Shown here: positions 8,770 to 18,558 of the stretch, in pieces
How the letters are laid out: each line of letters begins with the position of its first letter
Position numbering within the stretch: the first letter of the stretch is position 1
From: Amanita rubescens
Taxonomy: Eukaryota; Basidiomycota; Agaricomycetes; Agaricales; Amanitaceae
Reading direction: 5' to 3'
NCBI GenBank assembly: GCA_015039365.1
Contig: WION01000741.1
Span: 1-21,889, forward strand
DNA length: 21,889 nucleotides
The notes under the pieces: model-generated
Seen by the model: the letters and a program-made list of their open reading frames with translations, nothing else
Databases searched by the model: none
What the model was told of the DNA's origin: nothing
Program-made: the position numbers and the translations under genes

Positions 8770-11398
8770 ATGACAAGTGCCGCTCAACCCGAATATGACA
8801 TTATCTTCGCTGGTGGTAAGTTGGTTATACAATCCGTCCCGCCACCACTAAATCTACTTATAGGTGGTGCAACTGCGTGCATTGTGGCCGGACGCCTTGC
8901 TGCCGCGGATTCTACGTTGAAAATACTTGTGAGTACTACCCATCGCGGATTATGGCTGTTATATAATCACCCTCAATTCAGATCATCGAAGATGGCCCAG
9001 GCACACGGGATAAGCCCGTTCATGTTCAGCCAGCAAGATATTTTGGAAATCTTGTTGACCCGAATTCAAAAACTTTCCTGCACCATCAGGGACGTCCAAG
9101 CGAGGCACTTGGTGGGCGTTCGCCCGTTGTATCCGCTGGACGATGCCTAGGAGGAGGGTCGGGCGTAAACTGTGAGCAATTCATTTCCCCATGAACCGAA
9201 GATCGTCTATAGAATGATTGCAGTTATGGTGTATACCCGAGCGGCAGCATCCGACTACGATGATTGGGAAACCGTTCATAAAAATCCAGGCTGGGGCTCC
9301 AAAGAACTGATTCCGCTTTTACAAAAGGTAAGAGGGCAAGTAGAGCCTACAATCTCTATTTAACTCACTATCCCTTCAGGCAGAAACGTTTGACTAGGAA
9401 TGCCCCTTATCACGGTTATAACGGTACCTATCAAGGTCTCGTACCGAGAAGACGAATTGAATGTTGCCAGACGACTTCCTTGACGTCGTTGGAAAGTACG
9501 ACAAGAAACGCCAATTCACGGACGACGTTAACGGGTTCTTTTCCTGCGACGCCTACGGGGTGAGAAGATTTTCTACGCTTTAAACATATCTGCTTACGAT
9601 CATATTGTAATAGAGATGGGCCCAGTAGGCACTGAATCTGTCACGTCGTCGGATGCGTACTGATTCCGACTCCTTGTAGGTATGTAGATCCGGTCACAGG
9701 GAGACGGTCCGACACAGCGCATCACTACATATACAACCAAATTGACAAGAATCAGAATTTAGTGGTGTTGCACTGGAAAAAAGGTTGTACGAGTGTTGTT
9801 ACGAGTGAGTACAGTGACAGAACAAGTTGCCTGATTCACAGACTTTTTTCAGGGACTTAAAAGCAACCTGGTGTGGAATACATTGATGAGTCCACCAGTC
9901 AAAGGAATACCATAAAGGCTTCTCGTCTTGTCGTTCTATCCGCTGGTGCCTTTGGCTCGCCTACCATTTTGCAAAGGTAAGAGTCTCTTTAATATCATAT
10001 GGCGAGTCCCATATTGACAAATTCGAGTAGATCCGGGATAGGCAATGCAGATTTGCTAAAGAAATACGACATCGAGCCACTGGTTGATCTCCCCGGAGTT
10101 GGAGAGAATTACATGGGTATACCACCGCCGTTTCAGGTTTCTCAATGCGCTAATACAGAATAGACCATAATGTCCTTTTCCCAGCGTATATTGCCAGCGA
10201 TGATGCTGAAACCGTGGATATTATTTTCCGAGGAGGCGGGGAGATGACACAGCGTGAGTGAAATCTTTTTGTATTGATCTGCGTTTGAGCGCTTCCCCCT
10301 CTAGCTTTCGTCCAACAATGGCTTGAAACAGGAAAGGGGTTGATAGCTCACAAGTAGGGACTATCTTATATATTCAGCCCATTCTTCTAACTCTACTTTT
10401 AGCGGTATCGACGCAGGCATCAAGCTGAGGCCCGGCCCGGAAGAATTGGAAGAATTAGGTCAAGTATTCGAGAACGAATGGAAAAATTACTATGCGCCTG
10501 CGCCTGATAAGCCACTTATAATTGTGCTCATTGCTGGAGGGTAAGGCCCAGATCAGTCGTACTACTGTATTAGCTGACTGAGGTTCCAGGATGGCTAATG
10601 CAAGTTCTGAGCCCCCGACTAAAAAATATTTAACTGTAGCTTATTTCAATGTACGTGACGATGTGTTGCGATGATGACAGTTGCTAACAACTTCATAGGG
10701 ATACCCGGCTTCTACCGGATTTGTCAAGATAGCTGCGGGAAATGACCCATACTCACCGGTCGATTTCCACCCAGGTTACCTGGATGTGTATGTGCCATAC
10801 GCTAATATCCAACATCCTAAATTCTGACTATCATTTAGACCATCGGATATGGCCGTTTTAAGATGGGGATATAAGCGAAGCAGGGAAATCATTCGCCGAA
10901 TGAAGACGTATCGTGGCGAATATAATTTAGAACACCCAAAGTTCCCAAAGGGTAGCCTTGCGGAATGCAGACCCACAGATGGCCCTGTTGACATCAACGA
11001 GCCTGATATTGCCTATTCCAAAGAGGATGACGAGGCGATCGATCAATTTCACAGGGAAAAAGTATCGACATCTTGGCATTCGGTACGGCCATGTTCTGTC
11101 ACGGTTTGTTGAAAACTCATATCAGCATCATTATACAGATTGGTACCTGCGCAATGAAGCGCAGAGAAGCCGGAGGTGTGGTGGATTCTAGGTTGAATGT
11201 TTATGGAACGCGTAATTTGAAGATCGCAGGTACATATTTTCTGATGCCACAATTCATCCCCACTCACAATTGGTGCTGTGCAGATTGTAGCATCGCTCCT
11301 GGAAACGTTCGGAGCGAATACATACAACACCGCCATTGCGATAGGAGAGAAGGCATGCTGTTCTGATCGCTGAAGATCTAGGAATCATTGGTGTCTGA
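8770..11398 (+). pseudogene. Alcohol oxidase (GMC oxidoreductase family), broken by eight +1 frame shifts
   Basis: The homologous enzyme is a FAD alcohol oxidase that oxidises methanol or short alcohols and makes H2O2. Seventeen exons can be traced with GT-AG introns: 8770-8815, 8864-8928, 8982-9171, 9224-9327, 9380-9559, 9614-9624, 9680-9804, 9853-9976, 10031-10116, 10164-10253, 10305-10353, 10403-10540, 10590-10650, 10699-10787, 10839-11082, 11139-11229, 11284-11398. Motifs: YDIIFAGGGATA (FAD), GRCLGGGSGVNFMVYTRA, GRRSDTAHHYIYNQ, LSAGAFGSPTILQRSGIG, DLPGVGENYMDHN, and the C-terminal WHSIGTCAM and NTAIAIGEKA with the His-Asn pair. The frame breaks near 9395 (immediate TAG), 9426, 9470, 9771, 9800, 9868, 11310 and 11356. 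Each needs one base removed. The exon sum, 1808 minus 8, is 1800, or 600 codons including the stop. No splice site is lost. The C-terminus shows no SKL-type signal. Either a pseudogene or a sequence-quality problem. Confidence 0.8.
9614..9624 (+). other. 11-base microexon in the alcohol-oxidase gene
   Basis: AGATGGGCCCA lies between an acceptor TAATAG and a donor GTAGGC. It encodes RWA plus two bases of the next codon, and it joins YG to YVDPVTGRRSD to give the conserved GRWAxY. Skipping it loses the motif and the frame. Confidence 0.65.
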
Positions 11399-12576
11399 GG
11401 CAGTGCGGACACCCTTCACCATGATGAAGATTGTCCAGAATGTAACATACTGTATATACGTTGTAGAATTAGGGTAGATTCTGAGCGGAAAGCGCTGTGC
11501 CAGGAATGCTGACTGGTGGCACTAAAAATAGTACGAAGTCCAACTGACAAACGCTAACGGCATCCGAGTCATCAATGGTGCAATAAGTATACTACATATT
11601 CCAGAGGAACCACATCGGCGAACTATCAAGATTTTGACGCGGGTATCCTTACCCCGACGATGGTACGAAAATCTAATTTCATAGACGGCGCGAATCAATG
11701 AACTCTTAGGCATGTTTGATCCGGCCACCTGAATACGTGCAAACCATGCGCGCTTAATAAATCAAGAGGGCTAGAACCAAATCCAGCATTGGAAAACTGA
11801 GGAAAGGAGCCTTTTGTTCAGGACAACTATCCCGGTACGCAAAATTGCGAAAGCAAAGCGTCTTGTGGCGTCATCTGCGCCAACTTTCGATAAAGCCGTC
11901 ATGCATAAACATTCTTTGGTTATCAATCTGATTCGGTCTCTAGCCCCGGAAGTTTTTCGCGTTAAATGGGGTCAAGACCATGCTCGCATATATTCTATTA
12001 ATCATGTTAGGCAAATAACGGTGAACGTCCTTCTGAGCGGCCCCTCATCGCCTGATCCTACCGCGAAAGTGATTGAAGAGCATTTGAATAAAGGATCGTC
12101 CACACTGTTGGATTGAGTAAATTTATAACAGGTATTTTTGTGGTTTTATCCCCCGATAGAGCTTATCTGAATCAATCGATAAACGCACGGAATTAAATGT
12201 GGATCAGCGAGTGCCTGGCGCTTAATGCTCTCTATATAGGTTCGAACCGGGTTCGGACCCAGACTGGACCTAATGTTCAGGTTCAGGTCCAGAGTGGAAG
12301 CAAACCGAACCTCATTGGGGGTTCAGACCTGACGAGGTGCGGTTTCTTCTTTCAGAAAGCGAGATACATTATCTGTATTGATAGTAGAAGTAATACGACA
12401 ATAATAATTGCGCATGTCAAACCTATCGTAGGAACAGCTGTCATGGTCTTTTGTATCATACAAGACAAGAAACATGGGAGCACGGGACCGGTCAATGTTA
12501 GTATTAGTATTAAAGGTGAAGGGGGAGCACTTATGAGCCACGAGGTCGTCCCTGCGTCACGCGCGCGACTCAAACC
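11399..12576. other. Intergenic: tail-to-tail region after the alcohol-oxidase gene
   Basis: About 1.2 kb with no gene I can support. A frame at 11814-12116 (100 codons, first ATG only at 11901) has a coding-like composition: FDKAVMHKHSLVINLIRSLA, then VIEEHLNKGSSTLLD. It has no promoter or partner exon I can see and matches no family I know; it may be a relic. Another open frame at 12197-12595 crosses the GGTTC repeat and runs antisense into the next gene, and is probably chance. Confidence 0.35.
12238..12350. repeat. Degenerate GGTTC-type repeat cluster
   Basis: Words of the form GGTTCRG or GGTCC, and their complements, recur about ten times in 110 bases, starting GGTTCGAACCGGGTTCGGAC. Spacing is irregular and the words face both ways, so this is a decayed minisatellite or a fold-back, not a clean tandem array. 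The GGTTCGAACC word looks like a tRNA T-loop, but no tRNA surrounds it. Confidence 0.5.
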
Positions 12577-13525
12577 TCAGTTCCAGTACCAGTGACCCGC
12601 TTTGGAATGTGTTTCATCCGAGCTAGTAGACAGTGAATCTTCGTCATCCGACCCGTCAATATTGGGTGGAACCTGCGGGTCTGATTTGGTATACATGCGA
12701 CGCCATATCTTTTCCTTTTTCTCGTCCAAGGTGGCATACACCTCATCTCCGTTTCCGCCAAGCTGAGTAACCCTCTTGCAATGCTTTTCGTTCATTTCAA
12801 GTATTTGCAATCGAAGACCTTCGTAAGTTAATTTCTGGAAACAAAAGGCAATAGGTTCTCCGGATCAGAATTTAAGTAAGTGATATCACCCTTACATTCG
12901 AGCTTGGACTCATGAAAATCCAGCGCTCCTTGTTTGACTTTTCATACGTCAATTGCAAGTCGGCCACGACTTCATCGATCTTATATTCCGGAAGCTTGCG
13001 GAATTCTCGTCTCGATCCTTCGTAAATGTTGAAATATTGGCGCAGGTAGGTATGGCGGGTAACGAGCAATGTGAGGGTGCGTGCAAAGAAATAACAGTTG
13101 AACTGCGTCAATGTGTATTTCTGAGCGTCGCGGTCTCTGCGGATGGCGTCGCAGAAAGCAAAGACGGTATACAAGTCAGGTTGTGGATCATGGTAAAATC
13201 TGAGGAGGACCTCACGACGCGCGGTCTTGGTCGTCGCGAGTCTCGTGGGATTCCCGTCGTCTAGAATCCTAGTAATAATATCATCTGCGTCGCAACCACG
13301 CAACTTGGAGTGGATATTCGCTCCTTCAGACGGTCGCCGCTCGATGCGATATTTATCACCCTTGTCGGTTATGATTAACACATATTCGTGTTCGGGCTCG
13401 ACTTTTTCCTTCCAAAGTTCGAGCCACTCGATGTACGCGTTGGGATAATCCCGATAGACATCGCTATCTATCGGACGAGATGCCTTGTCTCGGGAACGTG
13501 GCGAGGACGAGGAACGAGAGGGCAT
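12577..13525 (-). CDS. Hypothetical protein with an NC..FA motif, possible papain-like fold
   Basis: Two exons, complement(join(12577..12834, 12896..13525)), with a GT-AG intron of 61 bases, give 295 residues. I chose ATG 13525 (MPSRSSSSPRSRD); an ATG eight codons upstream (13549) is also in frame. After a Ser/Arg-rich start comes YIEWLELWKEK, then HEYVLIITDKGDKYRIERRP, a strand pair with a His. Next are GCDADDIITRI and KYTLTQFNCYFFARTLTLLV. The C-terminus is acidic (DGSDDEDSLSTSSDE). I remember similar proteins of unknown function, often multicopy, in Agaricomycetes. The order His-strand, then Y....NC..FA resembles permuted NlpC/LRAT/PPPDE-type Cys-His proteins; that is inference. The frame is intact throughout, in contrast with its neighbours. 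Confidence 0.75.
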
Positions 13526-14586
13526 CAGAACTAGGGAGAGGAGGGGCATGATCAGTCCTGGGGTTAACGGAGAGCTGCTCTTGGCAGTGCCGGTGAAGTT
13601 TCGAGCTTTATTCAAGTCCCGTTGACAATGGCTGTGCCTGTGAAGGCTGGTGCCTTGATCATCAATTGCAATGTGCAGAACAGCACGTACGAAATTCTTC
13701 CATTTGTCCTCCTTTACAGCAAACGTTTCGGTTCAAATGCTCATGCTTATCATTGTAGGTAACATTTAGTCAATGACATAGGATTGCATGACGAGTAGAC
13801 TGCGAAGACGCACCACAGCCTGTTATCATAGGGTGAGATCTCACACGCGCTCAATCTCCATATGGCTCAAATTTCGAGCCGGAGTCAAACATGTGGCGGC
13901 AGAGCGCTGCAGCTGCCTCGGATGGCTGTGTGTGCCGTGATCGTAAGCTTCGTGGAAAGCAGCATGACCAACCTACGACCATATAGTACCGGGAGCCATC
14001 GAGGGAAGCGGTTCCGTTGCCAAATGCTTTAGGGAAAGAATGGTTGAGAATTTTATCGTATACATCTTATTTTCCTCTTGCGTGGTTCCGCAACGGTCGA
14101 CCTGAGGTTGAGTCCGATGCTGCGGATGGTGACCTCAATTCATTTCGCTTATCGATTGAACCATAGGAGTCCGCGTCTGCTTCGCCCTTTTTTCGTCTGA
14201 CCTGGCACTTGAAACCTATCGGCAGCTCTTCCTACGTATGCAACCCAAAGGGTGAGCCAAGCATCTCGCCCGGCCTTCAATCCAAGAGTATTCCTGGTCA
14301 ATCGGAACAGTAGGGAGATCTCCGTGCTTGGACTATCCTTTGATGAGTTCTGGTATGACAGCGAGCATGCCGATGTCACTAGATAAGGCTAAATTTATAC
14401 GTGCCCATTAAATAAGAACTTCGCAACGAATGACAAATTGTCTTCATCGGTCGACGGGTCTTGGCGTAGTCGGTCTCAGTTAGAGGGCCCATACTTACCG
14501 CTTCACACTTCGCTGATCTGCCCAGAACGCCTGGGAACGAGACCACTATTGTTGCCTGTGGCACCACAAGTGATAGCTCATCATCA
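13526..14586. other. Intergenic
   Basis: Just over 1 kb. A 76-codon minus frame (14149-14379) and the downstream part of the minus frame that carries the alcohol-oxidase remnant (14379-14586) match nothing I recognise. The first 100 bases hold the 5' region of the 12577-13525 gene. No RNA gene is visible. Confidence 0.35.
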
Positions 14587-14757
14587 TCGTTCGTTTCAAA
14601 AACAGCGGTTTTCTCCCCTAGTATCGCAACGGTGTTGTGTGTATTCGCCCCGATGTTTCCAGGAGTGATGCTACGATTGCAGAGCCACAATTATATGACC
14701 TGCGGCCTTCAAATTGCGCGTTCCATACACGTATGGCTCCCTTCGCTTCATTGCGCT
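14587..14757 (-). pseudogene. Remnant of an alcohol-oxidase gene (C-terminal tip only)
   Basis: On the minus strand, GCGCAATGAAGCG, then TATGGAACGCGCAATTTGAAG, then the coding words SITPGNIGANTHNT and LGEKTAV match the last two exons of the alcohol-oxidase gene at 8770-11398 (SIAPGNVGANTYNT, IGEKAAV). About 25 bases of the exon are missing. The intron between the two blocks has shrunk from 54 to about 22 bases, and its acceptor AG is lost. After GEKTAV the sequence is unrelated, and nothing of the upstream gene is present. It is an old fragment on the opposite strand to its relative. Confidence 0.65.
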
Positions 14758-15258
14758 TCATCGAGGGTATAATCGAAGGTCGCCAAAGCTGTCAACACGC
14801 AGTCGTGCCTTGCATTCTTGGAGGTCATGACTATCAGCCTTGGGTTGGCAATTCCCAACGTGGGACTCGACGCGATTCTCGACTTCGGGCTTAGGGGCTG
14901 GCACTGGTCCTCTCGAGGGCTATTCTACCTCCTCTGCCCTCACACCCGCATCCCAGTCCATGCTACTTGCGTTCTCCGGCCGTCCACAGGCAGTGTACTG
15001 TATGACTGAAAAAGGTGCATGAACCGCCGCCCAGATTGCTTGTGCGACTTCCACTTCCATTCGGCGTCAATCAGTTCACGTAGTAGTTTATATCCTAGAA
15101 GGTGCACCTACCGCATTTGGAAAATAAACGCTTTCTTTTCTGGCCTGCGTACACCCGGAGCGGAGATCGGCCTGACACGTTCAAATTTGTTCCGAACTCC
15201 TATCCACAGCTTCATCTCCCGCAATGGGAGCGCCGCGCTATAGGAGTTTAAGAATTGC
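14758..15258. other. Intergenic, upstream of the F-box-like gene
   Basis: GC-rich to 15000, with a plus-strand frame (14840-15022) rich in Gly, Ser and Thr that I cannot assign. It becomes AT-richer towards the TATA box at 15259. GGAGTT and its complement AACTCC recur several times between 15190 and 15302. Confidence 0.3.
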
Positions 15259-15267
15259 ATATAAATA
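15259..15267 (+). promoter_or_regulatory. TATA box of the F-box-like gene
   Basis: ATATAAATA lies 36 bases before the ATG at 15304, a usual spacing for a short-leader fungal gene. Confidence 0.6.
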
Positions 15268-15303
15268 CGGATACCAGCGCTTAACTCCTGACCTATAACT
15301 CCT

Positions 15304-16125
15304 ATGTCGCAAGTCCCTGCACCCACCGAACTGCTTCACGACATAATTGAACAAGTCTGGGAATCACCGCTCACACCAGACGAACGCGTCAATTTTATGA
15401 CCGCCTCGAAACTTGTTTCAAAACAATATTCTACTATTTTCGAGGAAATATCCTCGTCCAACTTGCATATCCCCTGCGAGTCGTTCTATCTTTGGTTATT
15501 TACCAAGAATGCCACCCGCGATTTCAGCAAGTGCAAGCGCCTCACTTTCACCATTTACGATCCGAGTTACGTCTATTCGACTACACATTCGTCCACTCGC
15601 AAAGTGTCATATATGCAACGCGACGACATAACAAAGTTGACTTCACTGGACACCATCTGCATCAATTATTACAATTCAACATTCCCTGACCCATGCCTGC
15701 ACTGCCCTTTCTCCGCCATACCAAATGGCCTCTCTAGACTCGTCATCTCCTACACGTTCTCTGCTGATATACCTTCGTCCTTTGTTGCATATCACCGCAG
15801 ACATTTTGAACGACGGACCACATTCTGCTATGTGGGGCATCACATTGGCATTCTGGAGGTGAATGGTGCGGATGAACATGTAGCTGCCGTTTGGGAAAGC
15901 TTCTTTCCAACCAGCGAAAAATTGATTAGAGATGGAAGAGAGGAGACAAAGCCCTTGCCAAGGGCGAGATATTCTGCAGGCGAAGAATTATTGATTCTAT
16001 TAGAAGTGATCGTCGAGGGACGTCCTTGGGTTTCTTATTGCCTTTCTTTGTTAGGCAAAGTCTGGAAATTCTTCTTTTATTTGGTGATTTCCTACGCTGA
16101 GTCGCAATCCTATTATTTGTTTTAG
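15304..16125 (+). CDS. F-box-like protein of an agaricomycete family
   Basis: A single open frame of 273 residues from ATG to TAG, with a TATA box just upstream. Residues 5-55 (PTELLHDIIEQVWESPLT, then NFMTASKLVSKQYSTIFEEI and LHIPC) look like a degenerate F-box: PxELxxxII, a helix, then a LVSKxW-like segment with Tyr for Trp. The middle has short strands (LTSLDTICINYYN, LSRLVISYTF) as in the weak repeats that follow F-boxes in these proteins. If it is an F-box protein, it would bind Skp1 as a ubiquitin-ligase adaptor; the target is unknown. The last 25 residues (GKVWKFFFYLVISYAESQ) are oddly hydrophobic and aromatic, so the true C-terminus may use an intron or may have been lost. Confidence 0.55.
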   Translation: MSQVPAPTELLHDIIEQVWESPLTPDERVNFMTASKLVSKQYSTIFEEISSSNLHIPCESFYLWLFTKNATRDFSKCKRLTFTIYDPSYVYSTTHSSTRKVSYMQRDDITKLTSLDTICINYYNSTFPDPCLHCPFSAIPNGLSRLVISYTFSADIPSSFVAYHRRHFERRTTFCYVGHHIGILEVNGADEHVAAVWESFFPTSEKLIRDGREETKPLPRARYSAGEELLILLEVIVEGRPWVSYCLSLLGKVWKFFFYLVISYAESQSYYLF

Positions 16126-16371
16126 ATGATATGGTGGCGCACTATTATAATACTGAATGATCAGTTTATATGACTGGGCAGGTAGCAAAGTGACTTCCTC
16201 CTCTTCTGCGTGGTGGAGATTCTGAGTGAGTTGCGATCGACCCGCGTCCCGGGGATTCTCAACTCGTCTCCTTTTCTCCAAGTTTTTTGACTGAGTGCGT
16301 TTCCTTTTCGCTCTTTCACTTCCTTGTTTGCTCTTTTTTCAGTGGACCCTGTCTAGCATAAAAGTCTCGCT

Positions 16372-17093
16372 ATGCCGGACCCGTTCATGGTGACCGAGGC
16401 TCTAAGGTCTACTACCAGGGCTTACCCTTCAAACTTGAACGTAGAAGCCCACAAGTCGGTGTTTTGGACGCTGAAATATGTGCACAGGAAGCTTGGCTTG
16501 TTACAGCTCCGTCGTGGGGGTATTGAGAAGGAAGAAGGACGCATATGCGCCGGACACACGTCGATAACTTGTATGTAGCGCCACCGTGTCGCGTCAACGC
16601 AGGCGCGAGCTCCGCGCCAATCGCAGCATTGATGGCTTACGATAACGTGTATTACACTCTTAACCACCCCCTGTTTGATTCTTTTGTCGTGGATTTCCCT
16701 CCCCCCTCTCAGGCTCAACGTCTTTGGCTCCTGCAGACGACATCCAATCTGCATAAAGGTTTGCAACAGGGCTATCCCGTGGTACAGGAAATCATCAAAC
16801 AAATCCAACAGCAACGTGAACCTGTTCAACTCCCGCCATCAAAGAAGCCAGACTTAAAGGGGAAGGGGAAGGCAAAGGAACCGTTGTCGGTTGAGGTAAA
16901 CTACGTCCTCGTCCGTCCCGCTGGTCAGAAGGAACATAAATGGATCCTTCCGGAGGGTCGGGAACATCAATCAAATGTTTACCTCTTGGAGTTGCCTCTG
17001 GAGCACGAAGTTCAAAAGTCAGTCAAGAAAACGAAGGCGTTATCATCTGCAACTACCAGTACAAGGCAGTCAGCGAGGTTGAAGAAAATATGA
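16372..17093 (+). CDS. Hypothetical protein with basic C-terminus, two exons
   Basis: I do not recognise this protein. ATG 16372 (MPDPFMVTEALRS) follows a TC-rich leader and CATAAAAG. A GT-AG intron at 16520-16602 joins it in phase to a second frame: join(16372..16519, 16603..17093), 212 residues. The second exon starts GASSAPIAALMAYDNVYYTL and contains a helix that may coil (VVQEIIKQIQQQ). A charged linker follows (KKPDLKGKGKAKEP), then a strand-rich part (VNYVLVRPAGQKEHKWILP) and the tail STRQSARLKKI. The basic linker and tail suggest nucleic-acid binding or nuclear location; that is inference. The intron is predicted only from its ends and phase. Confidence 0.5.
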
Positions 17094-18558
17094 TCCATTT
17101 CATGTTATGTTTACTGTAGTGTCATTGGAATATATGCATTTTCTACTATCATACACCCGCATCAGCAACAGAGCGAAAAAACCACCTTGCGGCGACCCGC
17201 TCTTGAAAAACGGTCTAAACGGAGCAAGATGCCCAAGTCAGTCTGGCGTTCGAAGACATGATTAATGGACGTACCTGGCATATTGGTCCATAATCGTTCA
17301 GACTGAGCCTGTACGCCATTGACACATCGCTACTCACCCGAAATTGAGGCATGGCCCTTTGCATCCGGGAAGTACGGATCGCGCTCACCGTAGCTTCTTC
17401 GTAGGGGTTATAATATCCGCAACACTTGAACTCATTTTGGAATCGGCCTGCCGTACTTAAAGATTGGGACCATTGAGTGTTGATTTTTCCTTGGACGTTG
17501 AAGGTATGTCACTTTTTGGTTATGTATCGAGGAGGCCAAAGGTGACCCGTGTGAGGAGATCGCCGCGGTCGCTGTCAGCTGAGGAGGATTCCGGCCCGGC
17601 CGACCACCGCAGCGAGGGTGCAGAGCAACAGTTCGGCTCTGTTGCCCGTCCTGACAACGTCTGGGCAGGGAATAATACGGTGAGGGTGTATATCATAAGA
17701 TTATCAAAAAAAGAGTGAGATACAAGTCGCAATAGTAGATTAGAACGCACCAGGAGGCTAGTGCAGAGCAAAATCATCTTCCTTCAAGGATCAGAATCGT
17801 CTGCTCCCTCACCCGGCGTCCTGGACTCCCCGCAACGCGATGCTTCCTCGGAAATTAGTCGTCTCCTTTTTTCGCGTTCTTCCCGCGCAGAAGTTGCCAG
17901 CGTTCAGCATTCTTGTTGAGAATGTTTGTTGAGCGAGGGATCCACCAGCGCTCGCTGTCCATGGTTTGGAGACGCGGGAGCTGTCCCTTAGAGCGTATTG
18001 TAGGCGAGACAGCGAATAGCGCAGAACGTGGCTCGAGAGGGGTTGAGGATACGTCGGTTAGTATGTGTCGAGTTGGGATGCAAAAGATCCTCTACAAGAG
18101 GTTGGTCTAAAAACAAGTGAGGTCGCAAGAAAGTTTACAAAAGCGGCAGGACTTTGTTATGTTTATCCAGAGGTCGACTTCTTCCCCCCACTGAGTTAAC
18201 ATCGGTTTGGAATAGTCAAATGGTTCATGCCAACCGAGGGTTATGCGCTTCGTAAGTTCACTTGACATTTTGACGTAGTATCTCAACTGGACCCTATTTC
18301 TGCAGGGCGCGCCGAGAATGTTCAATGATCAATGAAAAATTAGAAACATGCAGTTGTTCATCCGACGTTCCAAGAATACTTCAGTGAACCATCATTGAAT
18401 CCGATGCAGCAATGTCACGATAACCATCAACATATGACCGGTCAAGAAGCTAGAGAGATGCGCCCATATCTCGCAGTAACGCATCCCCATTTATTTCGTT
18501 CCCTTCTTTACTTAAATAAGGACCAGCATTTTCAATCTCTATCCCCCATTCCCCATCG
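17094..18558. other. Long stretch without a supported gene
   Basis: About 1.46 kb. Small frames at 17464-17718 and 17913-18110 (+) and 18107-18325 (-) have no start context and no recognised motif. A Ser/Arg-rich plus frame runs through 17770-17920. These could be pieces of a decayed gene or element. The last 50 bases hold the core promoter of the hydrolase gene. Confidence 0.3.
18511..18520 (+). promoter_or_regulatory. Possible TATA element of the hydrolase gene
   Basis: CTTAAATAAG lies about 39 bases before the ATG at 18559. It is a weak match, supported mainly by position. Confidence 0.35.

Noticed and set aside
9328..9470. A longer intron that would skip the broken part of exon 5 of the alcohol-oxidase gene
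   Set aside because: An acceptor exists at 9470, but the join is out of frame and would delete conserved GYNGPIKVS coding words that are still visible.
11814..12116. 100-codon plus-strand frame between the alcohol-oxidase gene and the GGTTC repeat
   Set aside because: Its composition looks coding, but it lacks an early ATG, a partner exon or a recognisable family, so it is noted only in the intergenic entry.
12238..12250. tRNA gene suggested by GGTTCGAACC
   Set aside because: No acceptor stem, D arm or anticodon arm can be built around it; it belongs to the GGTTC repeat patch.
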